From the NCBI RefSeq assembly GCF_003386095.1, contig NZ_QREG01000019.1:62001-126000 (forward strand): 64,000 bases of DNA. The letters run 5' to 3'. The stretch comes from Marinoscillum furvescens DSM 4134 (GTDB lineage: Bacteria > Bacteroidota > Bacteroidia > Cytophagales > Cyclobacteriaceae). Position 1 is the stretch's first letter. Each line of letters opens with the position of its first letter. The notes under the pieces are model-generated. The model searched no databases. It was not told the origin of the DNA and saw only the letters and a program-made list of their open reading frames with translations. Positions 19,301-26,583 of this stretch are shown here, piece after piece. The position numbers were made by a program, and so were the translations under genes.

Positions 19301-22300
19301 CGAAGGTACCTGTACACCACACACACTGGTGGTAAATAATGGCACGGGTGATGGCAGCTATGCCCACGATGCTACCGTTTCTATCACCGCCGACACACCT
19401 CCGGCCAGTCAGGTTTTTGATCGATGGGTGGTAAACAGTGGCGTGCCTAACATAGCCGATGCTACAGCAAGTAGCACGACGCTCGTGATGGGCACAGAAG
19501 ATGCCTCCGTTACGGCAACTTACAAGGCATCCAATCTGACTAATGGTGCAGAGTTTGTCTCCAGAACGGTACCCAATGAAGTGATCGCCGGTGATACGGT
19601 CTCGGTGACAGTAGTCATGAAAAATACCGGCTTAACCACCTGGACAAATGCAGAAGGCTATAAACTCGGAAGCCAAAACCAACAGGATAATACCGATTGG
19701 GGATTTAACCGAGTACAGTTGGAGACTAATGATGAAATAGCTCCAGGTCAAAATAAGGCATTCACCTTTGAAATTTATGTGCCGGAAACACCTGGTACAT
19801 ACAATTTTCAATGGAAAATGGTGCAGGAAAATGTGGAGTGGTTTGGAGACCCATCATTGAATCTAGAGGTACAGGTAGCTGCTGCTCCTGGGGATAATCA
19901 GTTGACCAGTAAACTTATGATGGGCTATCAGGGCTGGTTTTTGGCTAAACCCGATAACTCCGTACCCAATGAGTGGAGACACTGGTTTACAAATGGTGCA
20001 GGCAACGATACTCCCGATGCGGCATACTATGGAGCTGATATGTGGCCGGATATGAGTGAGTACAGCATGGCATACAATACCAATATGACCTATGCGGATG
20101 GTTCCAATGCGCAGCTGTTTAGTTCCTATGATAGCAGCACTACCAATAAGCATTTTGAATGGATGCGCGACTACAATATTCATGGGGTATACCTACAGCG
20201 ATTTATTGCGGAGGCTCAGGATAGTCGTTTTTTCGATACTCGAAATCAAGTGCTCAGCAATGTGATCAATGCTGCGGCCATGTATGATCGAAAGTTCGCG
20301 CTCATGTATGATTTGTCCGACTGGCCTACCACAGCTGATCTATCTGATCAGATAAAGGCAGACTGGGAATACCTGGAATTGAATTACAACGTGCCCAATA
20401 ATCCAGGCTATGCGCGGCAAGAGGGTAAGCCTGTGATCGCTATTTGGGGCATAGGCTTTCAGGATAGGGGGCTAGCATTAAGTGAAATTCAGGATATCAT
20501 CACCTATTTCAAGAATAGAAATGGAGGCATGTACCTGGTGGGGGGAGTACCCAGTCAATGGGCTACACTGACCGGTGACTCTGAAAGTGGCTCTGAATGG
20601 AGAGACGTGTATCGATCTTTGGATATGCTGTCACCCTGGACAGTAGGTAGGTACGCAACCGACCCCAACAATAACTGGCAGACAGAAGTAGACAACTGGC
20701 TCAATACTAAAATTAAGCCAGATTTGGATACCTGTTTGGCGCAGGGTATGGACTATATGCCGGTGATATGGCCAGGCTTTTCCTCTCATAACATTTACAA
20801 TAACAAACCGCTAAATGAGGTGCCTAGAAGAGGAGGTGATTTTTACTGGCGACAAGCCTACAACGTAATCAACGAGGGTATAGACTTTGTCTACGTTGCG
20901 ATGTTTGATGAAGTAGATGAAGGTACGGCGATGTTTAAGACTGCTGAAACGAAGGCAGATGTCCCCGTACAGCTTCAAAATACGCTCATTACCATGGATG
21001 AGGACGGTGAGGCCCTTCCTTCTGACTGGTACCTGCAGCTGGCAGGTCAGACTCAGGATATGCTGGACGGCACCATTCCAATTTCCAGTACGATTCCTAT
21101 CTCGCCTTCAGTGAATGGCAATGGAGCTGTATTTATAAGTCAGGATGTACCGCCTACCTTGGCTACAGGTGCTTCATTTACAGCTACAGTCACCATGAAA
21201 AATACCGGAACCACGACCTTTACTCCTGGAGGCCTTTATAAATTGGGAAGTCAGAATACTCAGGACAATGTAAACTGGGGCACCAATAGAATTGAGCTGG
21301 GTACTGGAATGTCCGTTGCTCCAAATGAGCAGGTGACCTTTACCCTGAGCGGTACGGCTCCTGCCAACCCGGGAGTATACAATTTCCAATGGCGTATGGT
21401 TCAGGATCAGGTAGAATGGTTCGGAGCCTCTTCAGAAAACTTCCTGATCACCGTGGGCAATGTCTCCAATTTTCTAGATGATTGTGATGCAACGACAGGT
21501 TGGGGGTCTTCACAGACATTAAGTCTAAATACTACCACACATCAGCAAGGTTCAGGTAGCCTTTCGTTTACAGGAAGCACCGAGATGGAGTTCCAAAAAG
21601 TATTTTCTCCGGCGCATAATGGCAGCCTGGATGAAAATACGGCCGTATTGAGGTTTTGGTATTATATCTCTGATGCCTCACAGATGACTGGAGTCAACCA
21701 GGTAGAGCTTGGGAGTGGTGGTACGGCTGATTCTATGGAGTACAACTGGAGCTTACCTGCCTTACAAAACGGGTGGAACCTGATCAACCTGCAACTAAGT
21801 GAGGCTTCTAAAATCGGTACGCCAGATATCAATGCCATCAACTGGTTCCGACTTTACAACTTCAAAAGCACAAGTATCACCACAGGACTGGATGCTATTC
21901 AGTTGATCGATCCGCAAGGAGGCGTCAATTATGAGGTAGTTGTCAATTCTGGTTCGGGTGATGGCACTTATGCTGACAGCACGGCTGTGTCCATTTCGGC
22001 AGATGCTCCTCCGTCTGGTAAAGAGTTCGATGCGTGGGTGATCACCGAGGGTACGGCTACCATTGCTGATATCAATGCTGCGAATACTACCCTGACCATC
22101 AATGGCAGCAGTGTCATCGTAGGCGCAACATACAAAGACGTGGATTATGACCTGGTGGTAACCAGCGGCACAGGCGATGGTGCGTATACCTCCGGCACAG
22201 ATGTGACCATAGTAGCAGACCCAGCTCCAGAAGGGCAGGAGTTTGATGCCTGGGTGATCGTTTCGGGTTCGCCTGCTATATTGGATGCCAATGCAATCAG

Positions 22301-23885
22301 TACCAACCTGGTGATGGGTGCTCAAAATGCTGAGGTGCAGGCTACTTATCGAAATATCAACTACACGCTCACGGTAGGAAGTGGCACAGGTGATGGATCT
22401 TACACATTCAATGAAAATGCGACCATCACAGCGGATGCCGCCCCCTCAGGGCAAGAGTTTGATAGATGGGTGATTGCCTCTGGTAGTGCAACTCTGGCTG
22501 ATGAACTGGCCAGCAGTACTACGCTGACTATGGGGGCAAACGATGTGACCGTAAATGCGACCTACGTCACGACCACCTATGCCCTGGTAGTCAACAGTGG
22601 CAATGGCAGTGGCAGCTATGCTCCGGGTGCTCAGGTAAACATTAGTGCGTATGCTGCACCTGCAGGTCAGGTGTTTGCCGGCTGGGTGATTGATGCGGGG
22701 ACCCCCACGATAGCGGATGCCAGTGCTGCATCCACTACGCTCACCATGTCCACAGGTACGGCTACCATTTCTGCCACCTATCAGGCCATCAGCAATGGAG
22801 CCACCTATGTTTCCCAAAGTGGAGTGCCCAGCACCCTAAATGTTGGCCAAACGGCTACTGTAAGTGTGACGATGCAAAACTCAGGGACCTCTACCTGGAC
22901 TCGTGATGCCTTATATAAGCTGGGAAGTCAAAACAATCAGGATAACACCGACTGGGGCTTCAATCGTGTCTGGCTAGACGTGAGTGATCAGATTGCTCCG
23001 AATCAAAACAAGGTGTTCACCTTTGATATCACCGCTCCGGCAACAGCAGGTCAGTATAATTTTCAGTGGAAAATGGTGCAGGATCATGTGGAGTGGTTTG
23101 GTGGACAATCGGCCAATGTGAGCATTACGGTAGTAGATCCCAATCAGTTCCTCGATGATTGCGATGCTTTGACAGGCTGGAGTACGTCTAGTTCGAACAA
23201 CCTCATTTTGAGTGGTACGGTGCAGCAAGGCACCAATAGTGTGAAAATCGTTGGCAGTGGAACGGACGAGTTTAAGAAAGTCTTTTCGCCTGCCTACAAT
23301 TCAGGGCTCACAGCCACCAATGCACGACTTGAGTTTTGGTATTATGTATCCAGCCCTGGGCTGATGAGCACATCATCTAATCAGGTGGAGCTGGGCAGCG
23401 GCGGTGGACCGGATGTAAACGAATACAACTGGACCATTTCCAGCTTCAGTTCTGGGTGGAACTTTATCAGCCTGGATATCAGCAACGCCGGTATCACTGG
23501 TGGCACACCTAATCTCAATGCAATCAACTGGTTTAGAATTTATAATTCGAAATCTGGCTCGGTTACCAATCGCATTGACGCGATCAAGCTGGTAAATAAT
23601 GGAAGTTCCCGAACGGCAGAGATTGACGTAGATCAGTCTGTTGACATTAGTATCTATCCAGTGCCGGCCACAGATTTTGTCACGGTGGATGCTGGGTCGT
23701 TGGTTGCAGAAAAAGTAACAGCGAAGGTCTATAACCTCGCAGGAATAGAAGTGAGCTCGATGCAGTTGGAAAAAGCTAGTGGCAATACCTGGAGCATACC
23801 AGTTTCAGGCCTGGAGTCAGGGCTTTATGTTTTGCATCTCTCACTGGATGAACATCGCATCGCGAAGCGAATCATCATAAGATAG
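16308..23885 (+). CDS. Giant secreted protein: two metallophosphoesterase domains, GH71/GH99-like domain, three CBM-like modules, T9SS
   Basis: 2525 residues. Order: signal peptide (1-20); purple-acid-phosphatase-like domain (about 25-375; GGDSRN, FGGDMTN, ARGNHE, QYHKP, CDAH); Ig-like domain (417-510); CBM-like module starting LDDAESLSGW (510-657); second phosphoesterase-like domain (675-935; MSDNKG, GLGDH, VHSYDGD, ATIHTF) in which the GNHE motif reads DGENQ; Ca-binding-type linker (978-1000); repeat; NBR1-type Ig domain (1075-1190); GH71/GH99-like domain (1197-1600) with Glu1535 and Glu1538 in MFDEVDEGTA, matching the paired catalytic Glu of GH99; NBR1-type Ig; second CBM-like module; four repeats of about 72 residues (1875-2160); NBR1-type Ig; third CBM-like module; T9SS sorting domain. 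It probably dephosphorylates and cuts a phosphorylated mannan at the cell surface. Confidence 0.85.
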   Translation: MIKHIPLTCVALLLAISLYATTDKYRLTLRDDPATSIVIGWNQIDGTGVTVYYGTTDQGTDYASYSHSTGATRSVGFAGMDNHFARLSGLQPNTIYYFVIKDSNSTSPRFWFKTAPNVPTERLAFIAGGDSRNNRTPRQNGNRLVSKLKPHAVLFGGDMTNACTNTEWKQWFDDWQFTISDDGRMYPIVAARGNHETNDDYIYHLFDTPRNNNSVYYALTFGGSLIRAYTLNTEIPVGGDQESWLHTDLLAHDHIIWKAAQYHKPIRPHVGGKPEKNDQYDAWARKFYDYNVKLVVECDAHTVKTTWPIIPSTNSGNDEGFIRDDANGTVYVGEGCWGAPNRPNDDNKSWTRNSGDFNQFKWIFVDQSKIEVRTIKLDNVTSVGENPNNNPFAIPANLDTWKPSNGEVVTILNNNVTLPTVAITAPGDGAYYQDLQTITVSADASDADGSVSSVAFYSNGELIATDNAAPYAVSFTIPGDGSFQLTAVATDNDGNTKTSDMVNITAGDYNFLDDAESLSGWQSSGSIALSPVSRQGANSIEFVGQATDEFRKAFTTAYNSGADPTHARLEFWYYVSDVSKLVGSNQVELGSGGAADVNEYNWKLNNLNNGWNFISLKTNEPRGVIGNPDLNAINWFRLYNTNKSGSVTTRIDGLKIVDPSVNYSVRNIEDLDNGSLFHFSVMSDNKGESPLQASNSQSLTSMQRLDAWIQSSEFVIGLGDHLVSKNEDDPFLSFIQNDPYWKTNFYPNIADGENQAFGKNQGAWGTGWELFNYVDNFFGRSNVDMQPNKVDYYAHFSHSGFKIHLIQLHFPDEPKNSTPFREESRAYMQQKLDSLAPIKTNKDIIIVAVHSYDGDFVRDGNLNAYRKNLLLSTADICLSATIHTFERYPQYNVDYPNGAVHYNTGAACHTGSTHGYMEFHVLDNPPRVVIQYINTEDNATRQLQTGYIDGIGDPTLAIVKEINGPAYEVDWATLPLSTDDCPNDPDKSAPGDCGCGIPEGTCTPHTLVVNNGTGDGSYAHDATVSITADTPPASQVFDRWVVNSGVPNIADATASSTTLVMGTEDASVTATYKASNLTNGAEFVSRTVPNEVIAGDTVSVTVVMKNTGLTTWTNAEGYKLGSQNQQDNTDWGFNRVQLETNDEIAPGQNKAFTFEIYVPETPGTYNFQWKMVQENVEWFGDPSLNLEVQVAAAPGDNQLTSKLMMGYQGWFLAKPDNSVPNEWRHWFTNGAGNDTPDAAYYGADMWPDMSEYSMAYNTNMTYADGSNAQLFSSYDSSTTNKHFEWMRDYNIHGVYLQRFIAEAQDSRFFDTRNQVLSNVINAAAMYDRKFALMYDLSDWPTTADLSDQIKADWEYLELNYNVPNNPGYARQEGKPVIAIWGIGFQDRGLALSEIQDIITYFKNRNGGMYLVGGVPSQWATLTGDSESGSEWRDVYRSLDMLSPWTVGRYATDPNNNWQTEVDNWLNTKIKPDLDTCLAQGMDYMPVIWPGFSSHNIYNNKPLNEVPRRGGDFYWRQAYNVINEGIDFVYVAMFDEVDEGTAMFKTAETKADVPVQLQNTLITMDEDGEALPSDWYLQLAGQTQDMLDGTIPISSTIPISPSVNGNGAVFISQDVPPTLATGASFTATVTMKNTGTTTFTPGGLYKLGSQNTQDNVNWGTNRIELGTGMSVAPNEQVTFTLSGTAPANPGVYNFQWRMVQDQVEWFGASSENFLITVGNVSNFLDDCDATTGWGSSQTLSLNTTTHQQGSGSLSFTGSTEMEFQKVFSPAHNGSLDENTAVLRFWYYISDASQMTGVNQVELGSGGTADSMEYNWSLPALQNGWNLINLQLSEASKIGTPDINAINWFRLYNFKSTSITTGLDAIQLIDPQGGVNYEVVVNSGSGDGTYADSTAVSISADAPPSGKEFDAWVITEGTATIADINAANTTLTINGSSVIVGATYKDVDYDLVVTSGTGDGAYTSGTDVTIVADPAPEGQEFDAWVIVSGSPAILDANAISTNLVMGAQNAEVQATYRNINYTLTVGSGTGDGSYTFNENATITADAAPSGQEFDRWVIASGSATLADELASSTTLTMGANDVTVNATYVTTTYALVVNSGNGSGSYAPGAQVNISAYAAPAGQVFAGWVIDAGTPTIADASAASTTLTMSTGTATISATYQAISNGATYVSQSGVPSTLNVGQTATVSVTMQNSGTSTWTRDALYKLGSQNNQDNTDWGFNRVWLDVSDQIAPNQNKVFTFDITAPATAGQYNFQWKMVQDHVEWFGGQSANVSITVVDPNQFLDDCDALTGWSTSSSNNLILSGTVQQGTNSVKIVGSGTDEFKKVFSPAYNSGLTATNARLEFWYYVSSPGLMSTSSNQVELGSGGGPDVNEYNWTISSFSSGWNFISLDISNAGITGGTPNLNAINWFRIYNSKSGSVTNRIDAIKLVNNGSSRTAEIDVDQSVDISIYPVPATDFVTVDAGSLVAEKVTAKVYNLAGIEVSSMQLEKASGNTWSIPVSGLESGLYVLHLSLDEHRIAKRIIIR

Positions 23886-23894
23886 TTAGTTAAG

Positions 23895-23942
23895 GTGATG
23901 ACTACCGGGTGCAAGTGTTCTTGTGCCTGGTAGCACCTTTTC
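23895..23942 (+). terminator. Intrinsic terminator of the 16308 gene
   Basis: A long interrupted hairpin (GGTG..CTACC..CAAG, loop, CTTG..GGTAG..CACC) ends in TTTT about 10 bp after the stop codon at 23885. Confidence 0.75.
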
Positions 23943-23989
23943 TGCTTTGGTTAATACGTTTATTTATAATTCACTACTATTAGGATTAG

Positions 23990-24027
23990 CAGTTTGGCGA
24001 CATTGACCTGGAGCCAAACTGTTTTTT
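23990..24027 (+). terminator. Hairpin plus T-run just upstream of the phosphoesterase start (attenuator-like)
   Basis: CAGTTTGGC (23990-23998) pairs perfectly with GCCAAACTG (24013-24021) and is followed by TTTTTT. It ends only 15 bp before the ATG at 24042, so it is either a second terminator or a leader attenuator. It also argues against a TTG start at 23994 inside the stem. Confidence 0.7.
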
Positions 24028-24041
24028 ATTACTTCTTAACT

Positions 24042-24860
24042 ATGCAAATGCGCCGGATCATATATGTTATCGCACTCTATTGGTTAGTTGCCGCGTGTGG
24101 TGAGCCCAAAAGAGATTTTACTTTTGTACAGCTATGTGATACGCAGCTGGGCTTTGGAGGCTACAGTCAAGATTCACTTAGCTTTCGTCAGGCTGTCAAT
24201 GTCATCAACAACCTGGCGCCAGATTTCGTGGTGATTTGTGGTGATCTGGTAGATGACCGGGATGCTAAGTCTTTTGAAGATTTCTTATTAATTGCTGAAG
24301 GGTTCGAAATGCCATACTTTCCCGCACCGGGCAATCATGATGTGGGGAATACACCCAGCGACAGTACCCTGGAGGTCTACCGACGCACCATCGGGCCAGA
24401 CTACTATTACGAAGACCACAAAGGATGCCGTGTGATCGTCACCAATACGCAGCTATGGAAAGCTCCACTCGCAGGGGCTTCAGAAAAACATCAGGAGTGG
24501 TTTGAAGCCACGCTTGCAGGACATAGTGGCCAAGGGCCGGTCTTTGTCGTGGGGCATTACCCCTTGTTTCTTGAAAACCCGGAAGAGGAGGAAGCTTACT
24601 TCAATTTGCCATTGCCCATTCGTGCCGAACTTATGGGGCTATTTGAAAAACACCAGGTCAGTGCATACCTCGCAGGTCATACGCACCGCAGAGTGATCAA
24701 TCACCACAATGGAGTCAATTATGTTGGCGGTGAGACGATCAGTAAAAATTTTGATCAGACTCCTTTAGGGTTTAGAATGTGGGAAGTGTCGGAACAATCC
24801 GTAACGCATCAGTTCCTGCCGTTGGATTCGCTCATCAATTCGTATCAATTAGAAAAATAA
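24042..24860 (+). CDS. Calcineurin-like metallophosphoesterase lipoprotein
   Basis: About 272 residues from the ATG at 24042 (an ATG two codons later, MRRIIYVIALYW, is equally good), giving a lipobox LVAAC. All metal-binding motifs of calcineurin-like phosphoesterases are present in order: CDTQ, ICGDLVDDRD, PGNHD, VVGHYP and AGHTHRR. It should hydrolyse a phosphomonoester or diester in the periplasm or at the surface. With the two phosphoesterase domains of the preceding protein it suggests that phosphate must be removed from the glycan. A terminator-like hairpin sits directly before the start, so expression may be attenuated relative to 16308. Confidence 0.85.
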   Translation: MQMRRIIYVIALYWLVAACGEPKRDFTFVQLCDTQLGFGGYSQDSLSFRQAVNVINNLAPDFVVICGDLVDDRDAKSFEDFLLIAEGFEMPYFPAPGNHDVGNTPSDSTLEVYRRTIGPDYYYEDHKGCRVIVTNTQLWKAPLAGASEKHQEWFEATLAGHSGQGPVFVVGHYPLFLENPEEEEAYFNLPLPIRAELMGLFEKHQVSAYLAGHTHRRVINHHNGVNYVGGETISKNFDQTPLGFRMWEVSEQSVTHQFLPLDSLINSYQLEK

Positions 24861-24878
24861 TTACCGGTTTCGTGGTAC

Positions 24879-24923
24879 TTAATTGGATATTAATGAGTCA
24901 TTAAGCCAATCGGGTTAGAATTG
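24879..24923 (+). promoter_or_regulatory. Phased TTAA box array and -7 element before the sulfatase gene
   Basis: Boxes begin at 24879 (TTAAT), 24890 (TTAAT) and 24901 (TTAAG), exactly 11 bp apart. A -7-like TAGAATTG begins at 24916, 15 bp after the start of the last box. Confidence 0.7.
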
Positions 24924-24991
24924 AAGCTTTGGGATCAGCAATCAATGGTGTTGCAGTCTCATGATTTTATTTTTACCTAAACTCATTATTG

Positions 24992-26401
24992 ATGGTTTTA
25001 TCACCTTTCAAACTGTTACGCTTTTTCTTTTATGCCCCGCTGATTGGTATTTGGCTAAATGGCTGTGGAGTCAAAGCTCCAACGACCGATTCCACTTATC
25101 AAAATGTACTTTTCATTATTGTAGATGACCTGAAGCCCACTTTAGGTGCCTACGGAGATTCGTTGGCCATCACACCCAACATTGATAAACTGGCAAGTCG
25201 GGGGATTACTTTCACCAATGCCCATTGCAATTTTGCGGTTTGCGGCCCGAGCCGCGGATCATTCCTGTCTGGGTTAAGGCCGGAGACGCTTGGCATTCTA
25301 GACAATGTAACGCCTCTGCAACCTAAACTTCAGGGCCGACCAACATTGCCTAAACTTTTCCTCCAAAATGGCTTTGAGACGATCGGTTTGGGTAAAACTT
25401 TTCATGACAAAGAACCCGATCACGAAGACCCTGCTGCATGGAATGCTTACTACAAGTATGGTTCTACAGAAAAAGGAAAGCAAGGCCTCAAGGTGAACCC
25501 TACAGATGATCAATTGCCGTGGTGCTACTGGCAGGCAGCAGAGGGGGATGATGAGGACCAGGCAGATGGTAGGATCGCCCAAAAGGCTGTGGAACTCCTG
25601 CATGAAAAGCGCGACCAACCGTTTTTTCTAGCTGTTGGTTTTCATAAACCGCATGATCCGTATGTAGCACCAAAAAAATACTTTGATTGGTATACGCTGG
25701 AGCAATGTACACCCCCAGTACTGCCAGATCAGTGGCAGCCGGCTTACAAGCACTCTTTGCCGGGCTGGTCAAAGGTGTTTCATGAAACCATGACCGAAAA
25801 AGAGCAGCGTGAGTTTATTCGTTCCTATTATGCATGTGTGTCTTTTATGGATGCGCAGGTGGGCAAACTCCTGGATGCATTGGAGGCAACAGGTCAAGCC
25901 GAAAATACGCTAATTGTATTCATGGGAGACCATGGCTATCACCTGGGAGAGCACAATTGGTGGAATAAGGTGACGGTCTACGAGGAAGGAACCAACGCAC
26001 CCTTGATCGTGGCAGGCAATAAAATTGCTGAGGCAGGCAAGACTTCCAATGCTTTGGTGGAGTTTATTGATCTCTACCCAACCTTTTTGGATTTAATGGG
26101 CATATCTGAAAAGCCTGATCATTTAGAGGGCGAGAGTTTTGCGCAGCTTTTAGATAATCCAAATGCAAGTTTTAAAGAAGCAGTATACGCATCGACACTA
26201 CGAGGTGAAACCACCGGCCGGATGGTGAAAACTGAGGAATGGAGATACATTGAGTGGGATGAAGGTGTAAAAGGAAAAGAGCTGTACAATCAGCAAAATG
26301 ATCCACAAGAGTATGTCAACCTTGCCGAAGATCCTGCCCACGCAAGTGTGGTGAGTGAGCTGAGCTTGCTGCTCAAAAACAAGGGGCAAAAAAGTGAATA
26401 A
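24992..26401 (+). CDS. Type I sulfatase lipoprotein (iduronate-2-sulfatase-like)
   Basis: About 469 residues from the ATG at 24992; a TTG one codon earlier is also possible. A hydrophobic N-terminus ends in LNGC, a plausible lipobox. The formylglycine signature CGPSR lies at residues 84-88, followed by GSFLSG, and metal ligands are visible in IIVDDLKP near the start and GDHGYHLGEH later. The overall pattern (KPHDPYVAPKKYFDWY) resembles S1 sulfatases of the iduronate-2-sulfatase subgroup. Activation needs a formylglycine-generating enzyme encoded elsewhere. It implies that the substrate mannan carries sulfate esters, or that the locus handles mixed glycans. Confidence 0.9.
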   Translation: MVLSPFKLLRFFFYAPLIGIWLNGCGVKAPTTDSTYQNVLFIIVDDLKPTLGAYGDSLAITPNIDKLASRGITFTNAHCNFAVCGPSRGSFLSGLRPETLGILDNVTPLQPKLQGRPTLPKLFLQNGFETIGLGKTFHDKEPDHEDPAAWNAYYKYGSTEKGKQGLKVNPTDDQLPWCYWQAAEGDDEDQADGRIAQKAVELLHEKRDQPFFLAVGFHKPHDPYVAPKKYFDWYTLEQCTPPVLPDQWQPAYKHSLPGWSKVFHETMTEKEQREFIRSYYACVSFMDAQVGKLLDALEATGQAENTLIVFMGDHGYHLGEHNWWNKVTVYEEGTNAPLIVAGNKIAEAGKTSNALVEFIDLYPTFLDLMGISEKPDHLEGESFAQLLDNPNASFKEAVYASTLRGETTGRMVKTEEWRYIEWDEGVKGKELYNQQNDPQEYVNLAEDPAHASVVSELSLLLKNKGQKSE

Positions 26402-26470
26402 ACTCTGATTGCTATAAAGGCCTCAATTAAACTGCAATTATTTGAGATTATGGCAAAATTAAGTCTTTGG

Positions 26471-26515
26471 TTAAGTGGATTTTAAGTAAATCTTTAGTTG
26501 TTCCAAATACATTTG
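26471..26515 (+). promoter_or_regulatory. Phased TTAA box array with a perfect TAnnTTTG -7 element before the 26584 gene
   Basis: Boxes begin at 26471 (TTAAG), 26482 (TTAAG) and 26493 (TTTAG), 11 bp apart. TACATTTG at 26508 is a perfect Bacteroidota -7 element, 15 bp after the start of the last box. Less regular boxes occur upstream at 26427, 26438 (TTAT) and 26459. Confidence 0.75.
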
Positions 26516-26583
26516 ACCGCAGGTTTAGGGCCTTTTTCAGGACTTAAACACTATCACTAACCATAACTAAATCTTTTTTCAGT

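Noticed and set aside
21795-22325. Long antisense open frame over the repeat region of the 2525-residue protein (similar ones at 16737-17408, 42797-43723, 49173-49538)
   Set aside because: They mirror strong coding on the plus strand, lack signal peptides, domains and start sites, and arise from codon bias of the real genes.
21930-22790. Tandem repeat suspected to be a CRISPR or DNA repeat array
   Set aside because: The units are about 72 codons long, in frame and diverged at DNA level; they are protein repeats.
23994-24041. TTG start giving a longer phosphoesterase
   Set aside because: It lies inside a terminator-like stem and spoils the lipoprotein signal; the ATG at 24042 fits the lipobox.
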